A DNA stretch of 13,684 nucleotides, taken from NCBI GenBank assembly GCA_002501885.1, contig DAON01000071.1, positions 1-13,684 of the forward strand, written 5' to 3'. A model generated the notes under the pieces. The model saw only the letters and a list, made by a program, of their open reading frames with translations, had not been told where the DNA came from and ran no database searches. Source of the DNA: Euryarchaeota archaeon UBA220. Its GTDB lineage: Archaea; Thermoplasmatota; Poseidoniia; Poseidoniales; Thalassarchaeaceae. Within the stretch, counting starts at the first letter, position 1. Each line of letters begins with the position of its first letter. Of this stretch, positions 5,784 through 12,759 are shown in pieces. The position numbers were made by a program, and so were the translations under genes.

Positions 5784-6805
5784 TGTCTGCCAAGGCTGCT
5801 TCATGGAAGAAGGACCGTGTCTCAGAGCTAGCCGAAATTCTCTCGAGCGATGGGGTCGTCGGAATCGTCGACATTGGTGGAGTTCCTGCTAGCAATATGC
5901 TAGACATGCGTAACACACTGCGAGGGCAATTGACTCTAACAATGGCCAAGAAGACATTGATGAGGTTGGCTTGGAAGCAGGCTGGTCTAGAAATGGATGA
6001 GCTTGAGGATCTATTCGAGGGAGCTATTCAGCCCTGTATCGTACACTCTGATTCACTGAGTTCATTCGAAATGTTTGCTGAGTTGGCTAAAACACGACAG
6101 GGTCGCGCCGCCAAAGAAGGTGAAGCGGCTCCTTCCGACATCGTCGTAGAGAAGGGCCCTACTGAGTTTGGACCGGGGCCTATTGTCGGTGAGTTCAATG
6201 CGGTAGGGATCCCAGCCAAGATAGACAAGGGCAAGGTTGCGATTCAGAAGACAGTAACGGTTGTTGAACAAGGAGAGGAGATTTCCGGTGACCTCGGTAT
6301 CATGTTGGCAAAGCTTGGTATCAATCCAATCGAGATTGGTCTGATTCTAATTGGTACCATTGAGGATGGTCAGATCTTCCCTGCATCCTCTCTAGACCTA
6401 GACCTAGATGGTATGCGAGATGACATCATCACCGCAACCTCGGGCGCGTTCAATCTCGCATGCAATGTAAGGTGGTTCTCCGCCGTCACTATGCCGACAC
6501 TGCTTTCCAAGGCAAGCAGTGAGGCAATGTCTGTTGCAGTCGAAGCTGGAGTAGTTAACGACGAGACTGCTTCGTTATTCATCGCGCGTGCGAATGCACA
6601 CGCTATGGCCATAGCTGGCCAGTTAGATTCCTCGGCTCTCGATGAGTCGCTAGTAGAGGCACTTGGTGCTGCTACGAGCGCGAGTGCCGCAGCCGCAACC
6701 TCCGATGCGGCATCTGAGGACGAGGGCGGTGACGCCCCGGCCGAAGAGGAAGAGGAGGAAGAGGAGGATGCTGGGTTTGATGGACTCGGTGACCTCTTCG
6801 GTTGA
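5780..6805 (+). CDS. rpl10: 50S ribosomal protein uL10 (P0), stalk base
   Basis: uL10 anchors the ribosomal P-stalk to 23S rRNA and carries several L12 dimers. 341 residues, the usual archaeal size: rRNA-binding N-terminal domain (KDRVSELAEIL to about 110, with MAKKTLMRLA at 55-64), the inserted archaeal/eukaryotic domain around GPTEFGPGPIVGEFN (126-140), L12-binding helices (about 240-295), an Ala-rich hinge, a run of glutamates (322-329), and the tail AGFDGLGDLFG. The tail is shared with L12 and is the contact site for elongation factors. The first ATG overlaps the uL1 stop (ATGA at 5780-5783); the following ATG at 5783 is an equally possible start. GAGGTG at 5769-5774 serves as ribosome-binding site inside the uL1 gene. 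Confidence 0.96.
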   Translation: MMSAKAASWKKDRVSELAEILSSDGVVGIVDIGGVPASNMLDMRNTLRGQLTLTMAKKTLMRLAWKQAGLEMDELEDLFEGAIQPCIVHSDSLSSFEMFAELAKTRQGRAAKEGEAAPSDIVVEKGPTEFGPGPIVGEFNAVGIPAKIDKGKVAIQKTVTVVEQGEEISGDLGIMLAKLGINPIEIGLILIGTIEDGQIFPASSLDLDLDGMRDDIITATSGAFNLACNVRWFSAVTMPTLLSKASSEAMSVAVEAGVVNDETASLFIARANAHAMAIAGQLDSSALDESLVEALGAATSASAAAATSDAASEDEGGDAPAEEEEEEEEDAGFDGLGDLFG

Positions 6806-6820
6806 AAATAGGTGAGAAAA

Positions 6821-7135
6821 ATGGAATACGTATATGCTGCAATGCTACTGCACTCTGCTGAGAAAGAGATTGATGAGAATGGCGTCACCGCGGTCTTGAC
6901 CGCAGCTGGCGTGGATGTTGACGGAGCCCGCGTAAAGGCTCTGGTCGCATCTCTGGGATCAGTCGATATTGGTGAGGCCATGGCTACTGCCGTGGCTGCT
7001 CCTGTGGCTGCTTCTGCTGCACCTGCTGCTTCTGGCGGCGGTGGAGGCGAGGCTGCTGCTGAAGAGGCAGAGGCTGAGGAAGAGGCTGAGGACGATGCTG
7101 CTGGCTTCGAAGGTCTCGGCTCGCTCTTTGGCTGA
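6821..7135 (+). CDS. rpl12: 50S ribosomal protein L12 (P1), stalk protein
   Basis: Acidic stalk protein that dimerises on uL10 and recruits translation GTPases. 104 residues from ATG 6821: N-terminal dimerisation helices starting MEYVYAAMLLHSAEKEI, an Ala/Gly-rich hinge (about 55-75), a Glu/Asp-rich stretch, and the factor-binding tail AGFEGLGSLFG. The tail is nearly identical to that of uL10. An in-frame GTG at 6812 lies inside the ribosome-binding site GGTGAG (6811-6816), so ATG 6821 is the true start; it also matches the family. It closes the ribosomal part of the operon, 15 bases after uL10. Confidence 0.95.
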   Translation: MEYVYAAMLLHSAEKEIDENGVTAVLTAAGVDVDGARVKALVASLGSVDIGEAMATAVAAPVAASAAPAASGGGGGEAAAEEAEAEEEAEDDAAGFEGLGSLFG

Positions 7136-7175
7136 TTGCAACCCCTGAGATTTGACGCGAAGCCGCTATGGGCGG

Positions 7176-7189
7176 TAGCCTTCAGGCTA
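7176..7189 (+). terminator. small hairpin after L12
   Basis: TAGCC-TTCA-GGCTA forms a 5-bp stem with a 4-base loop, 40 bases after the L12 stop and just before the next ATG. With a bulge it can extend to GGTAGCC/GGCTAGACC. It could end the ribosomal operon or block initiation of the next gene. This is a weak structure and a weak call. Confidence 0.25.
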
Positions 7190-7193
7190 GACC

Positions 7194-7670
7194 ATGGTGG
7201 TAACACGTCTGATTGAGATTCCAGTCAGCATCACACCAACTGACGGTATTCGTGCACTTCGCAGAATTGGCGAAGCGCGTGGATGGACGATGAGTCGCGT
7301 TCAAGAGACTCGTATGGTACATCGTTGGGCGATAATTGTCCCAATATCAAGACAGGCTAGAGTACTGGGTCTAAAGGTCGAAGATGGAGATGCGATTGGC
7401 CTATCCATCCGATCATGGTCATTTGTACCTGGTTCAGCTGGCAGGTTATCCATGGTCGCCTTCGAAGTTCCCCGGAGGCTTGAGGGGGAGAAATGGAAGG
7501 AGTTGTTACAAGAGTGGACTCAATATCTACCGCGGTGCCCATGGGTGTGGAGTTTTTCTGAAAGGTCGATGATTGGTTACTTCCTGCCTGAATTCCGTCG
7601 CTCGAGATCGTTGTTTAGTAGTGAAGGCGTGGATATCTCACATTGGGAAGCGATTGATTCAGAGGAGTGA
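7194..7670 (+). CDS. conserved-looking hypothetical protein (158 aa)
   Basis: I do not recognise this protein. It is a soluble-looking, mixed basic/acidic polypeptide with no signal peptide, membrane helix or cysteine motif. The N-terminal part (residues 1-60) resembles an alpha/beta unit (IRALRRIGEARGW, then RWAIIVPI). The C-terminal third is Trp-rich (KWKELLQEWTQYL, PWVWSFSERSMIGYFLP) and ends in an acidic tail. The coding pattern looks real: codon use is like its neighbours, and a TAG two codons upstream (7188-7190) makes ATG 7194 the first possible start. There is no clear ribosome-binding site. It lies 58 bases after L12 on the same strand and may be read through from the ribosomal operon. 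No function is proposed. Confidence 0.7.
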   Translation: MVVTRLIEIPVSITPTDGIRALRRIGEARGWTMSRVQETRMVHRWAIIVPISRQARVLGLKVEDGDAIGLSIRSWSFVPGSAGRLSMVAFEVPRRLEGEKWKELLQEWTQYLPRCPWVWSFSERSMIGYFLPEFRRSRSLFSSEGVDISHWEAIDSEE

Positions 7671-7672
7671 TG

Positions 7673-7681
7673 GATTTATTC
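7673..7681 (+). promoter_or_regulatory. TATA-like box for the lipoprotein gene, leaderless start
   Basis: GATTTATTC is centred about 28 bases before ATG 7705, the spacing of an archaeal TATA box to the transcription start. No Shine-Dalgarno motif precedes the ATG, so the message is probably leaderless. A second AT-rich run (TTTATT at 7689-7694) is too close to serve. Confidence 0.4.
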
Positions 7682-7704
7682 ATTTGACTTTATTGCGAGA
7701 TGAT

Positions 7705-8616
7705 ATGAGGTCGTCCGCATCACTATTGATTCTGCTACTATTGTCAGCATCAATATCTGGATGTCTGGTAGACGATGATGTGGTTGATGAAGGGAAATAT
7801 ATTGTTGATGAAAGCGAGTTAATCGACCCGGAGGGGCCTGATTACTGTGGAGATTTCGACGGCGATGGAGAACCAGATTGCCCTCTAAGTGGGTACATAC
7901 CCGATACCAATCCATGGTGGTGTAACTCAACAGGAATTGGTGGACACCATGTTGATCCTTCTTACGAAGGGATGACGAAGGGGGAGTTAAGCTCGGAGTT
8001 GTGTGAGATTCTCACCTACGAGCTGAAGGATGCAATCGAGTGGGCGGCTCAATGGCCGACTCTAGGTGATGCCGAGGACGCCGGATACACGATGGCGGTA
8101 GAATACATCGAGGGCATGGGAACCCACCATGTTATGCTCAATAATTTCTCAATGACCAGTCCTGATTTCGATGCTGAAGAACCAGAGTTCCCAGGGACTA
8201 GAATTGACGGTGTTTTCGAGCATGAGAAACCCGAGTTTCTGATGTATGGAGGAGAAGATAGAGAATCTCAATTGGTAGGTTTCGCATGGCTTGTTCATTC
8301 CCCAGCAGATTCTCCTCCTGAAGGTTTCACAGGAGAAAATGACTGGTGGCATCGTCATGAGTCTCTTTGCTTCCGACCTAGTGATTTCTTCATGAGGGGC
8401 GCAGATCTAAACGATGAGACATGCGAAAATCGTGATGGAGTGAATGTCAATCTAGAGGAGTACTGGATGGTACACGCTTGGATTGTGAGGCCTTGGTTGA
8501 CCTATGATGATGTATTCACCAATCATCACCCCTGTTTGCATGAAGATGGACCCGAAGAGGATTTGGAAGCAGATTGTTGGGGCGAAAGTACCGAGCATGT
8601 CGGACATGACATCTAG
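7705..8616 (+). CDS. secreted Cys/His/Trp-rich lipoprotein of unknown function
   Basis: 303 residues with an N-terminal lipoprotein signal: Arg, a run of Leu, then SISGC with the lipid-bearing Cys at residue 20. After it comes a strongly acidic linker with a Ca-binding-like DFDGDGEPD (50-58). The main domain (about 65-303) is rich in Trp, His and Cys: HH at 81-82, GMGTHHVML (137-145), DWWHRHESLC (213-222), YWMVHAWIVRPW (253-264), and NHHPCLHE (273-280). I recall uncharacterised secreted proteins with a similar WH.H..LC and VH.W pattern, so this may be a spread-out family, but I know no function. Metal or redox cofactor binding is a reasonable inference from the paired histidines and the cysteines. 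The frame is open back to 7573, overlapping the previous gene. The signal peptide and the TATA box fix the start at 7705. Confidence 0.8.
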   Translation: MRSSASLLILLLLSASISGCLVDDDVVDEGKYIVDESELIDPEGPDYCGDFDGDGEPDCPLSGYIPDTNPWWCNSTGIGGHHVDPSYEGMTKGELSSELCEILTYELKDAIEWAAQWPTLGDAEDAGYTMAVEYIEGMGTHHVMLNNFSMTSPDFDAEEPEFPGTRIDGVFEHEKPEFLMYGGEDRESQLVGFAWLVHSPADSPPEGFTGENDWWHRHESLCFRPSDFFMRGADLNDETCENRDGVNVNLEEYWMVHAWIVRPWLTYDDVFTNHHPCLHEDGPEEDLEADCWGESTEHVGHDI

Positions 8617-8623
8617 TCACTAA

Positions 8624-8650
8624 TCCGCCTCAATTGTTCGCAAGGGCGGA
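8624..8650 (+). terminator. bulged hairpin after the lipoprotein gene
   Basis: TCCGCCT (8624-8630) pairs with GGGCGGA (8644-8650) with one G-T wobble. Inside, TTG (8634-8636) pairs with CAA (8641-8643) around a TTCG loop, leaving a 3-base bulge. It starts 7 bases after the stop codon, as expected for a 3'-end element, and an AT-rich GTTTGATAG follows at 8652-8660. Confidence 0.45.
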
Positions 8651-8689
8651 GCGTTTGATAGGGAGAGTAGTGAGCGAAGCGTGAGCAGA

Positions 8690-9418
8690 ATGGACTTCGA
8701 AGACCTCTTCAACACCCCGAGGAAGATGAGGATTGCTGGGCTTAGCCTAGCCTTCATGCTCGCCTTCCCGATGTACTTTGCACTAGTTCCGACCATTTTG
8801 GATAACGAATTGATTGCAGGAGGAACGGGTCCCTCTGGAGATTGGGAAGTGACCTTTACAGAAACAGACATTGCTACCTCTGAATCAACAGAATTTCTGA
8901 TGGATGGAGAAGAATTCATCTTTGAATTCACATTTGCTGATCAAAATCCAAATCTTGCATATGTCGAGATTATCGTTTCTCATGATGAAACAGACGAGAG
9001 CGGTGCAAATCCCCTCGCGCAAGATCAGTGTGACAATGCTGTAGGAGAAATGCGGATGGGGCAAGTCAATGAATTCGTAAGATCTGATTCTACAACAACA
9101 GGAGATTCTGGTTCTCCAAACAACTGCCCTGCATCGTACACAATGGTCATCATTCTGATTGAGAACTATACTGGAGATTCCTACCAAACCACTGGCTCCA
9201 AAGGTACAATACAAAATATGTGGGTCGATAATGGAAATGGCAGAGGGCAGTATCGTTGCCAGATTACCCTTGAGACTAGAACTGGAGATAATCCAGGTCC
9301 TGGTCCAAGTCCTGGACCGACTAGCAACAATGAGGATGGTGAAGAAATCACTGTCTCATGGAGAGTTGTTGGAGTTGAAGTCTCAGTGACTCCTGTTCTA
9401 GAAGTCGGCATCAGTTGA
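8690..9418 (+). CDS. membrane-anchored exported protein, function unknown
   Basis: 242 residues. A short charged cytoplasmic start (MDFEDLFNTPRKMR) is followed by one hydrophobic helix at about 15-35, then a Thr/Ser/Asp-rich domain that should lie outside the cell. The outer part looks beta-rich (alternating strands such as WEVTFTETD, FIFEFTFADQ, YVEIIVSHDE). It has three cysteines (residue 114, the NNCPAS region and YRCQIT) and a Pro/Gly linker (PGPGPSPGP) before a last strand pair. It may be a pseudopilin- or adhesin-like surface protein, but I see no family signature. ATG 8690 is preceded by GTGAG at 8681-8685; the same GTGAG is also an in-frame GTG but is better read as the ribosome-binding site. 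It ends directly against the stop of the convergent ychF gene. Confidence 0.75.
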   Translation: MDFEDLFNTPRKMRIAGLSLAFMLAFPMYFALVPTILDNELIAGGTGPSGDWEVTFTETDIATSESTEFLMDGEEFIFEFTFADQNPNLAYVEIIVSHDETDESGANPLAQDQCDNAVGEMRMGQVNEFVRSDSTTTGDSGSPNNCPASYTMVIILIENYTGDSYQTTGSKGTIQNMWVDNGNGRGQYRCQITLETRTGDNPGPGPSPGPTSNNEDGEEITVSWRVVGVEVSVTPVLEVGIS

Positions 9419-10702
9419 TTATGTCTTAGCGACAATCTTGATGACATCATTGTCGTTGAGTTCGTGATCTGCTCCAATCACACGACCGGTTCGACCATCA
9501 ATGGCTCGAATGAACCCATCTCCTAAATCCGAATGTACCGCATAGGCCAATCCCTTGGCCGTGGCCCCTTCAGGAACTAGAATTGCGTCAGGTAAGATGT
9601 TTCCATCCCCGTCAACCCAATGACTCTCGTCCTGAACCGGATAGGCTAATTTGCGAGAAAGTGTGCCAAATACCACTTCTGAGAGTAGACCGAACAGACC
9701 GCCTCCTTCCCAAGTTAGAGACTCGGAGATAGAATGTAGTGCGTTCCTCTGCTGCTCGTTCAAAGACTCCTCGCCCTTCGGAGTAATCTCAAATCTAGAA
9801 TCTCCTGGTCGGCGCTCAATCATACCAGCTGCACTGGCCCTACTAAGGGCGAGTTCTGCCTCTGCACTAGTTGGAACCAGGACGCCTCCTTCCCGACTAA
9901 TCGCTTGTGCCAACTCGGACCAAGCTTCACTGGAAGTTAAGTCCGCCTTATTTGCTGCAATCGAAAATGGGAACAATTCTTTTCTTATCTCTGAAGATAT
10001 TGTCATCAGCTCAGAATCGCCCCACTGCGAGGCTGATTCTGAGTCTGGGTGCTGAGTTCTCACGGCGGCTAGGCCTGCGTTGATATGCGTCTCTGTGGCC
10101 CCGATTCCTGTTAGCTGTGCAAGTACATATTCTAGCAAGGCCTTCTCGCCTTCTGCTTGAACTCTCCTTGCAGCCCGATCCCATCCTCCGCGAAGAATTC
10201 CAGCAATCCAAGCCTCGATTTCATCTACAAGGAAACGATGTTCCTCCATTGGCTCGGAGCCGCCAGCACCTACTGGATTGCCGTCTAAATCAGTAGAGCC
10301 AGATACATCTACTACCTGAATCAGAGCATCACAACGAGCGAGGTCAGAAAGGAATTGGTTTCCTCTACCCTTGCCCTCGTGAGCCCCAGGGACTAATCCT
10401 GCAACATCCACAAGGGTGATTGGCACGAGTCTACGATGCCCAAAACAAGAGCCAGAGTTGGGCTCACAGATGCTGCCTTCTCTCGGATCGTTCTCGTTAG
10501 TTGGCTCGAGTCTTCCTGCCTCTTCTCTACGCTGCCTTAACTCAGAACATGCGCACACGGAAGGAATTGGTAGCCATGCCACACCAACATTGGGCTCAAT
10601 GGTTGTAAATGGGTAGTTTGCGATGTCGACTGGTGTCTGCGTCATAGCAGAGAATGTTGTCGATTTTCCGACATTCGGCTTGCCGACCAGTCCTATCCGC
10701 AT
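9419..10702 (-). CDS. ychF: YchF/OLA1-family P-loop NTPase
   Basis: Obg-related NTPase that associates with ribosomes; this is the archaeal form. 427 residues: G1 GKPNVGKST (7-15), the family block ANYPFTTIEPNVGVAWL (28-44), G3 DVAGLVPGAHEGKGRGNQF (99-117), G4 NKAD (251-254), and a C-terminal TGS domain (about 371-427) starting DAILVPEGATAKGLAYAVH. Bacterial and eukaryotic members replace the G4 Asp with Glu and prefer ATP; the NKAD here, usual in archaea, suggests GTP can be used. A Cys-containing insert (C50, C52, C79, C86) lies between the first two blocks and is longer than I expect for archaeal relatives. GAGGAG at 10708-10713 precedes ATG 10702. It lies 49 bases downstream of the oxidase-like gene, probably in the same transcript, and meets a convergent gene end to end. 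Confidence 0.94.
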   Translation of the reverse strand: MRIGLVGKPNVGKSTTFSAMTQTPVDIANYPFTTIEPNVGVAWLPIPSVCACSELRQRREEAGRLEPTNENDPREGSICEPNSGSCFGHRRLVPITLVDVAGLVPGAHEGKGRGNQFLSDLARCDALIQVVDVSGSTDLDGNPVGAGGSEPMEEHRFLVDEIEAWIAGILRGGWDRAARRVQAEGEKALLEYVLAQLTGIGATETHINAGLAAVRTQHPDSESASQWGDSELMTISSEIRKELFPFSIAANKADLTSSEAWSELAQAISREGGVLVPTSAEAELALSRASAAGMIERRPGDSRFEITPKGEESLNEQQRNALHSISESLTWEGGGLFGLLSEVVFGTLSRKLAYPVQDESHWVDGDGNILPDAILVPEGATAKGLAYAVHSDLGDGFIRAIDGRTGRVIGADHELNDNDVIKIVAKT

Positions 10703-10724
10703 GATACTCCTCTAGTTATGAAAC

Positions 10725-10736
10725 GGGGACTTCCCC
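10725..10736 (-). other. short hairpin between the oxidase-like gene and ychF
   Basis: On the minus strand GGGG-AAGT-CCCC forms a 4-bp all-GC stem with a 4-base loop, 15 bases after the stop of the upstream gene and before the ychF ribosome-binding site. It is small and could be chance; it is listed because most junctions here carry a similar element. Confidence 0.25.
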
Positions 10737-10751
10737 CTCAAGGTGACGGTT

Positions 10752-12407
10752 TCAGTGAAGCTCGGTAGGAGCGCCGGACTCATCGCTCTCACCGACTGGT
10801 ACCACTGTCGTATCGAGGTGTGCCCCTCCTGCGAGTATCTTCCTAACTGAGGTTGGGGTGGTCAGAGAGTAGTCATCACGAGTTATCGAAGTCATTGTCG
10901 CCCTGCCCTCTGAAACAGGTGTTCCGCGATACATTCCACTCAGAGCGTTTAGTGTGTGTAGAATTGCTCCTACAGAGGCTCCATAGAATAGAATTGCTCC
11001 AACTACTCTGACTTCACCTGACATGATGCCAGTTGAATCTGTAGCGGCCTCAATCTGAGAGATATCTGCCATCATGGTAATTGCAAGGCCAAAGAAAGCA
11101 CCCCAGCCCATCATCCAGAAAGCCCAGCGAGATCTGTTTGCAGACAGTAGATTTCTGCCTGTAACTGCAGGGAATAGGTGCTGGGCTGAACCCAATGCAA
11201 GAGGGACCAGAACTAGCCAGATTACCATCAATACCAATGTGGAGGAAATTCCTGACAATTCTGGGCTGTGAGACAGAGCATCGGACTGGACGAAAAGTGA
11301 AGCGACTGTTAAAGGCAGTAGCATCGAAGTTCCGAGGTTAATCTCTGGAACGCCTGCAGAATCAGGGTTCTCAACAAACGCATCCCCCCCTCGTAGAGTC
11401 ATCATCAAATTCGCTACGAGTGCCATTACTGGAATTACTGCTAGTGCCATGAGGAAAGCTACTGCGATTCCATCAGTAGATTGCATCGAAACTTCTTCAA
11501 AACTGACTAGCAGCATATCTGCGGCCATCTTCCCGTGAGTGTATCCCATGGGTGTGATTGTTACCATTGCACCGACTGTGGTAACTGCAGCAAGGGATCT
11601 TGACCAGAGTGGATTACCAGTAGCACTTGATGAGACATACAGTGAAATCCCAGCAAGAGTGGCGAAGAAGAAGGTACCACTAACCATGTGTGCAAGTAGC
11701 CATTGCACAGCCCCCGAACCAACACCTGCGAGAATTGCTGCCACTACAGAAACAGGATCTGCCAGTATTCCGAGCATTATGAGCCAGCCAGGTAGTGGCA
11801 AGGCTGACTTTCTCTCTGAGGCAGTGAGTAGGAGATTGATTAGAACAGCAAGGTATGCCAATCCGTGTAGGGTAGTGCCAAGCAAGAAGATATTGATTCC
11901 TAGTATCTCTGAATCATGTGCTGCGATGACTAGTAGCAGAACTGCTAGAGTCCAGAGGGCTGAAACTAGGGTTCCGTTCTTCTCGCTTGCGAGTTCGGTG
12001 TCAGCTAGTTTAGGAATAATGTGGAAACTGCTACCTATGATTAACATCCCAACTCCACCGTAAAGAGCAGCAAAGCCAGCTGCATAGAGAAGAGAATCTG
12101 AGGTTGGATTGTAACCCCATGAGGATAGGCTGTGGAGGGCGTGTGGGTCGTATTCAAGCCAAAGCCCCTCGAAAGTGAAAAGAGAGGCCAGAACTAGCCA
12201 AAACATACCTTGCATTATCCAAGTTCTCGAAGCAGATCCTTGACGGCCCTCGACGAAATCAATTGGGGGACCTATTGCCTTTCCTAGAGCGAAACGACAC
12301 ATTGACTTGACAACATCATTCAGGATCCACAGTCCATTTTGCATCAGAAAATAGGATAGGAGCATTAAGCCCCAAAAGTATGCCATCGCAGTAATCACAT
12401 CGCCCAT
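10752..12407 (-). CDS. polytopic membrane protein resembling heme-copper oxidase subunit I, heme ligands mostly lost
   Basis: 551 residues with roughly 12 hydrophobic segments and a hydrophilic C-terminal tail of about 60. Several stretches resemble the CcoN/NorB branch of heme-copper oxidases: GVGMLIIGSSFHIIPKL (118-134) like the end of helix II; AVQWLLAHMVSGTFF (233-247) like the helix VI VQWW..H element; YTHGKMAAD (289-297) like the GTHHY element; IPVMALVANLMMTLRGG (325-341) like helix VIII; and LFPAVTGRNLLSANRSRWAFWMMG (411-434) like the helix X-XI junction. H240 and H291 sit where copper ligands would be. The helix II heme histidine appears to be Ala, and the H-x-H of helix X is missing. 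It may therefore be a non-catalytic homologue or a remote relative. ATG 12407 has GTGAGG at 12415-12420. A small two-helix protein is encoded just upstream. I am fairly, not fully, sure of the family. Confidence 0.6.
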   Translation of the reverse strand: MGDVITAMAYFWGLMLLSYFLMQNGLWILNDVVKSMCRFALGKAIGPPIDFVEGRQGSASRTWIMQGMFWLVLASLFTFEGLWLEYDPHALHSLSSWGYNPTSDSLLYAAGFAALYGGVGMLIIGSSFHIIPKLADTELASEKNGTLVSALWTLAVLLLVIAAHDSEILGINIFLLGTTLHGLAYLAVLINLLLTASERKSALPLPGWLIMLGILADPVSVVAAILAGVGSGAVQWLLAHMVSGTFFFATLAGISLYVSSSATGNPLWSRSLAAVTTVGAMVTITPMGYTHGKMAADMLLVSFEEVSMQSTDGIAVAFLMALAVIPVMALVANLMMTLRGGDAFVENPDSAGVPEINLGTSMLLPLTVASLFVQSDALSHSPELSGISSTLVLMVIWLVLVPLALGSAQHLFPAVTGRNLLSANRSRWAFWMMGWGAFFGLAITMMADISQIEAATDSTGIMSGEVRVVGAILFYGASVGAILHTLNALSGMYRGTPVSEGRATMTSITRDDYSLTTPTSVRKILAGGAHLDTTVVPVGESDESGAPTELH

Positions 12408-12416
12408 ATCTCAACC

Positions 12417-12695
12417 TCACTCACTAGTTGCTTCCGTCATCATTGTGGCGATGATTGCAAAGACTCCCATCATTATGCCCAGAATGAAGAACCAAATGCC
12501 TGAATCAAAGACTCCCTCAAACACCGGCAATATGTCGGAGATAACAGGTAGATCGTGTCCTGGGAACAGCATTCCATGTAGAATCAAAGTGGCTAGGGAG
12601 AGGACAACTCCAATGGCTAGAAACACCCATGAAGACGATGGTTCACTATCTCCTTGGATGAATTCTCCGACTGAATCTACAGAATCCGATGACAT
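12417..12695 (-). CDS. small two-helix membrane protein, likely partner of the oxidase-like protein
   Basis: 92 residues: an acidic N-terminal stretch (MSSDSVDSVGEFIQGDSEP), a hydrophobic helix at about 22-43 ending in LILHGML, a loop with H47, and a second helix at about 66-86. I do not recognise a family. ATG 12695 follows GGTGAGGAG directly upstream; the frame is open further (to 12755), but that would run into the promoter-like box. Its stop lies within the ribosome-binding site of the next gene, 9 bases away, so the two are co-translated. This, and the usual presence of small membrane subunits in oxidase complexes, suggests a partner role; that is inference only. Confidence 0.7.
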   Translation of the reverse strand: MSSDSVDSVGEFIQGDSEPSSSWVFLAIGVVLSLATLILHGMLFPGHDLPVISDILPVFEGVFDSGIWFFILGIMMGVFAIIATMMTEATSE

Positions 12696-12746
12696 CTCCT
12701 CACCTATTCTCGCCAAACGAGATGTCACGACCACAGAAGTTTGCCC

Positions 12747-12753
12747 CTTAAGC
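12747..12753 (-). promoter_or_regulatory. TATA-like box for the two membrane-protein genes
   Basis: GCTTAAG on the minus strand lies 52-58 bases before ATG 12695, predicting a leader of about 28 bases that contains the GGTGAGG ribosome-binding site. The GCTTAA core is the same as before secE, and it likewise follows a hairpin by a few bases. Confidence 0.4.
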
Positions 12754-12759
12754 ATTGGG

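Noticed and set aside
6659..7100. Repetitive GAGGAAGAGGAGG and GCTGCT runs that look like simple repeats
   Set aside because: They encode the Ala-rich hinge and acidic tail normal in archaeal uL10 and L12.
6370..7206. Long minus-strand open frame (278 codons) rich in Ser and Ala
   Set aside because: It is the antisense of the Ala/Glu-rich ends of uL10 and L12; the low-complexity composition follows from their codons and there is no start signal.
7573..7704. Longer lipoprotein start overlapping the preceding gene by about 100 bases
   Set aside because: The lipoprotein signal starts at ATG 7705 with a TATA-like box 28 bases before it; the upstream extension is not signal-like and lies in another gene's coding sequence.
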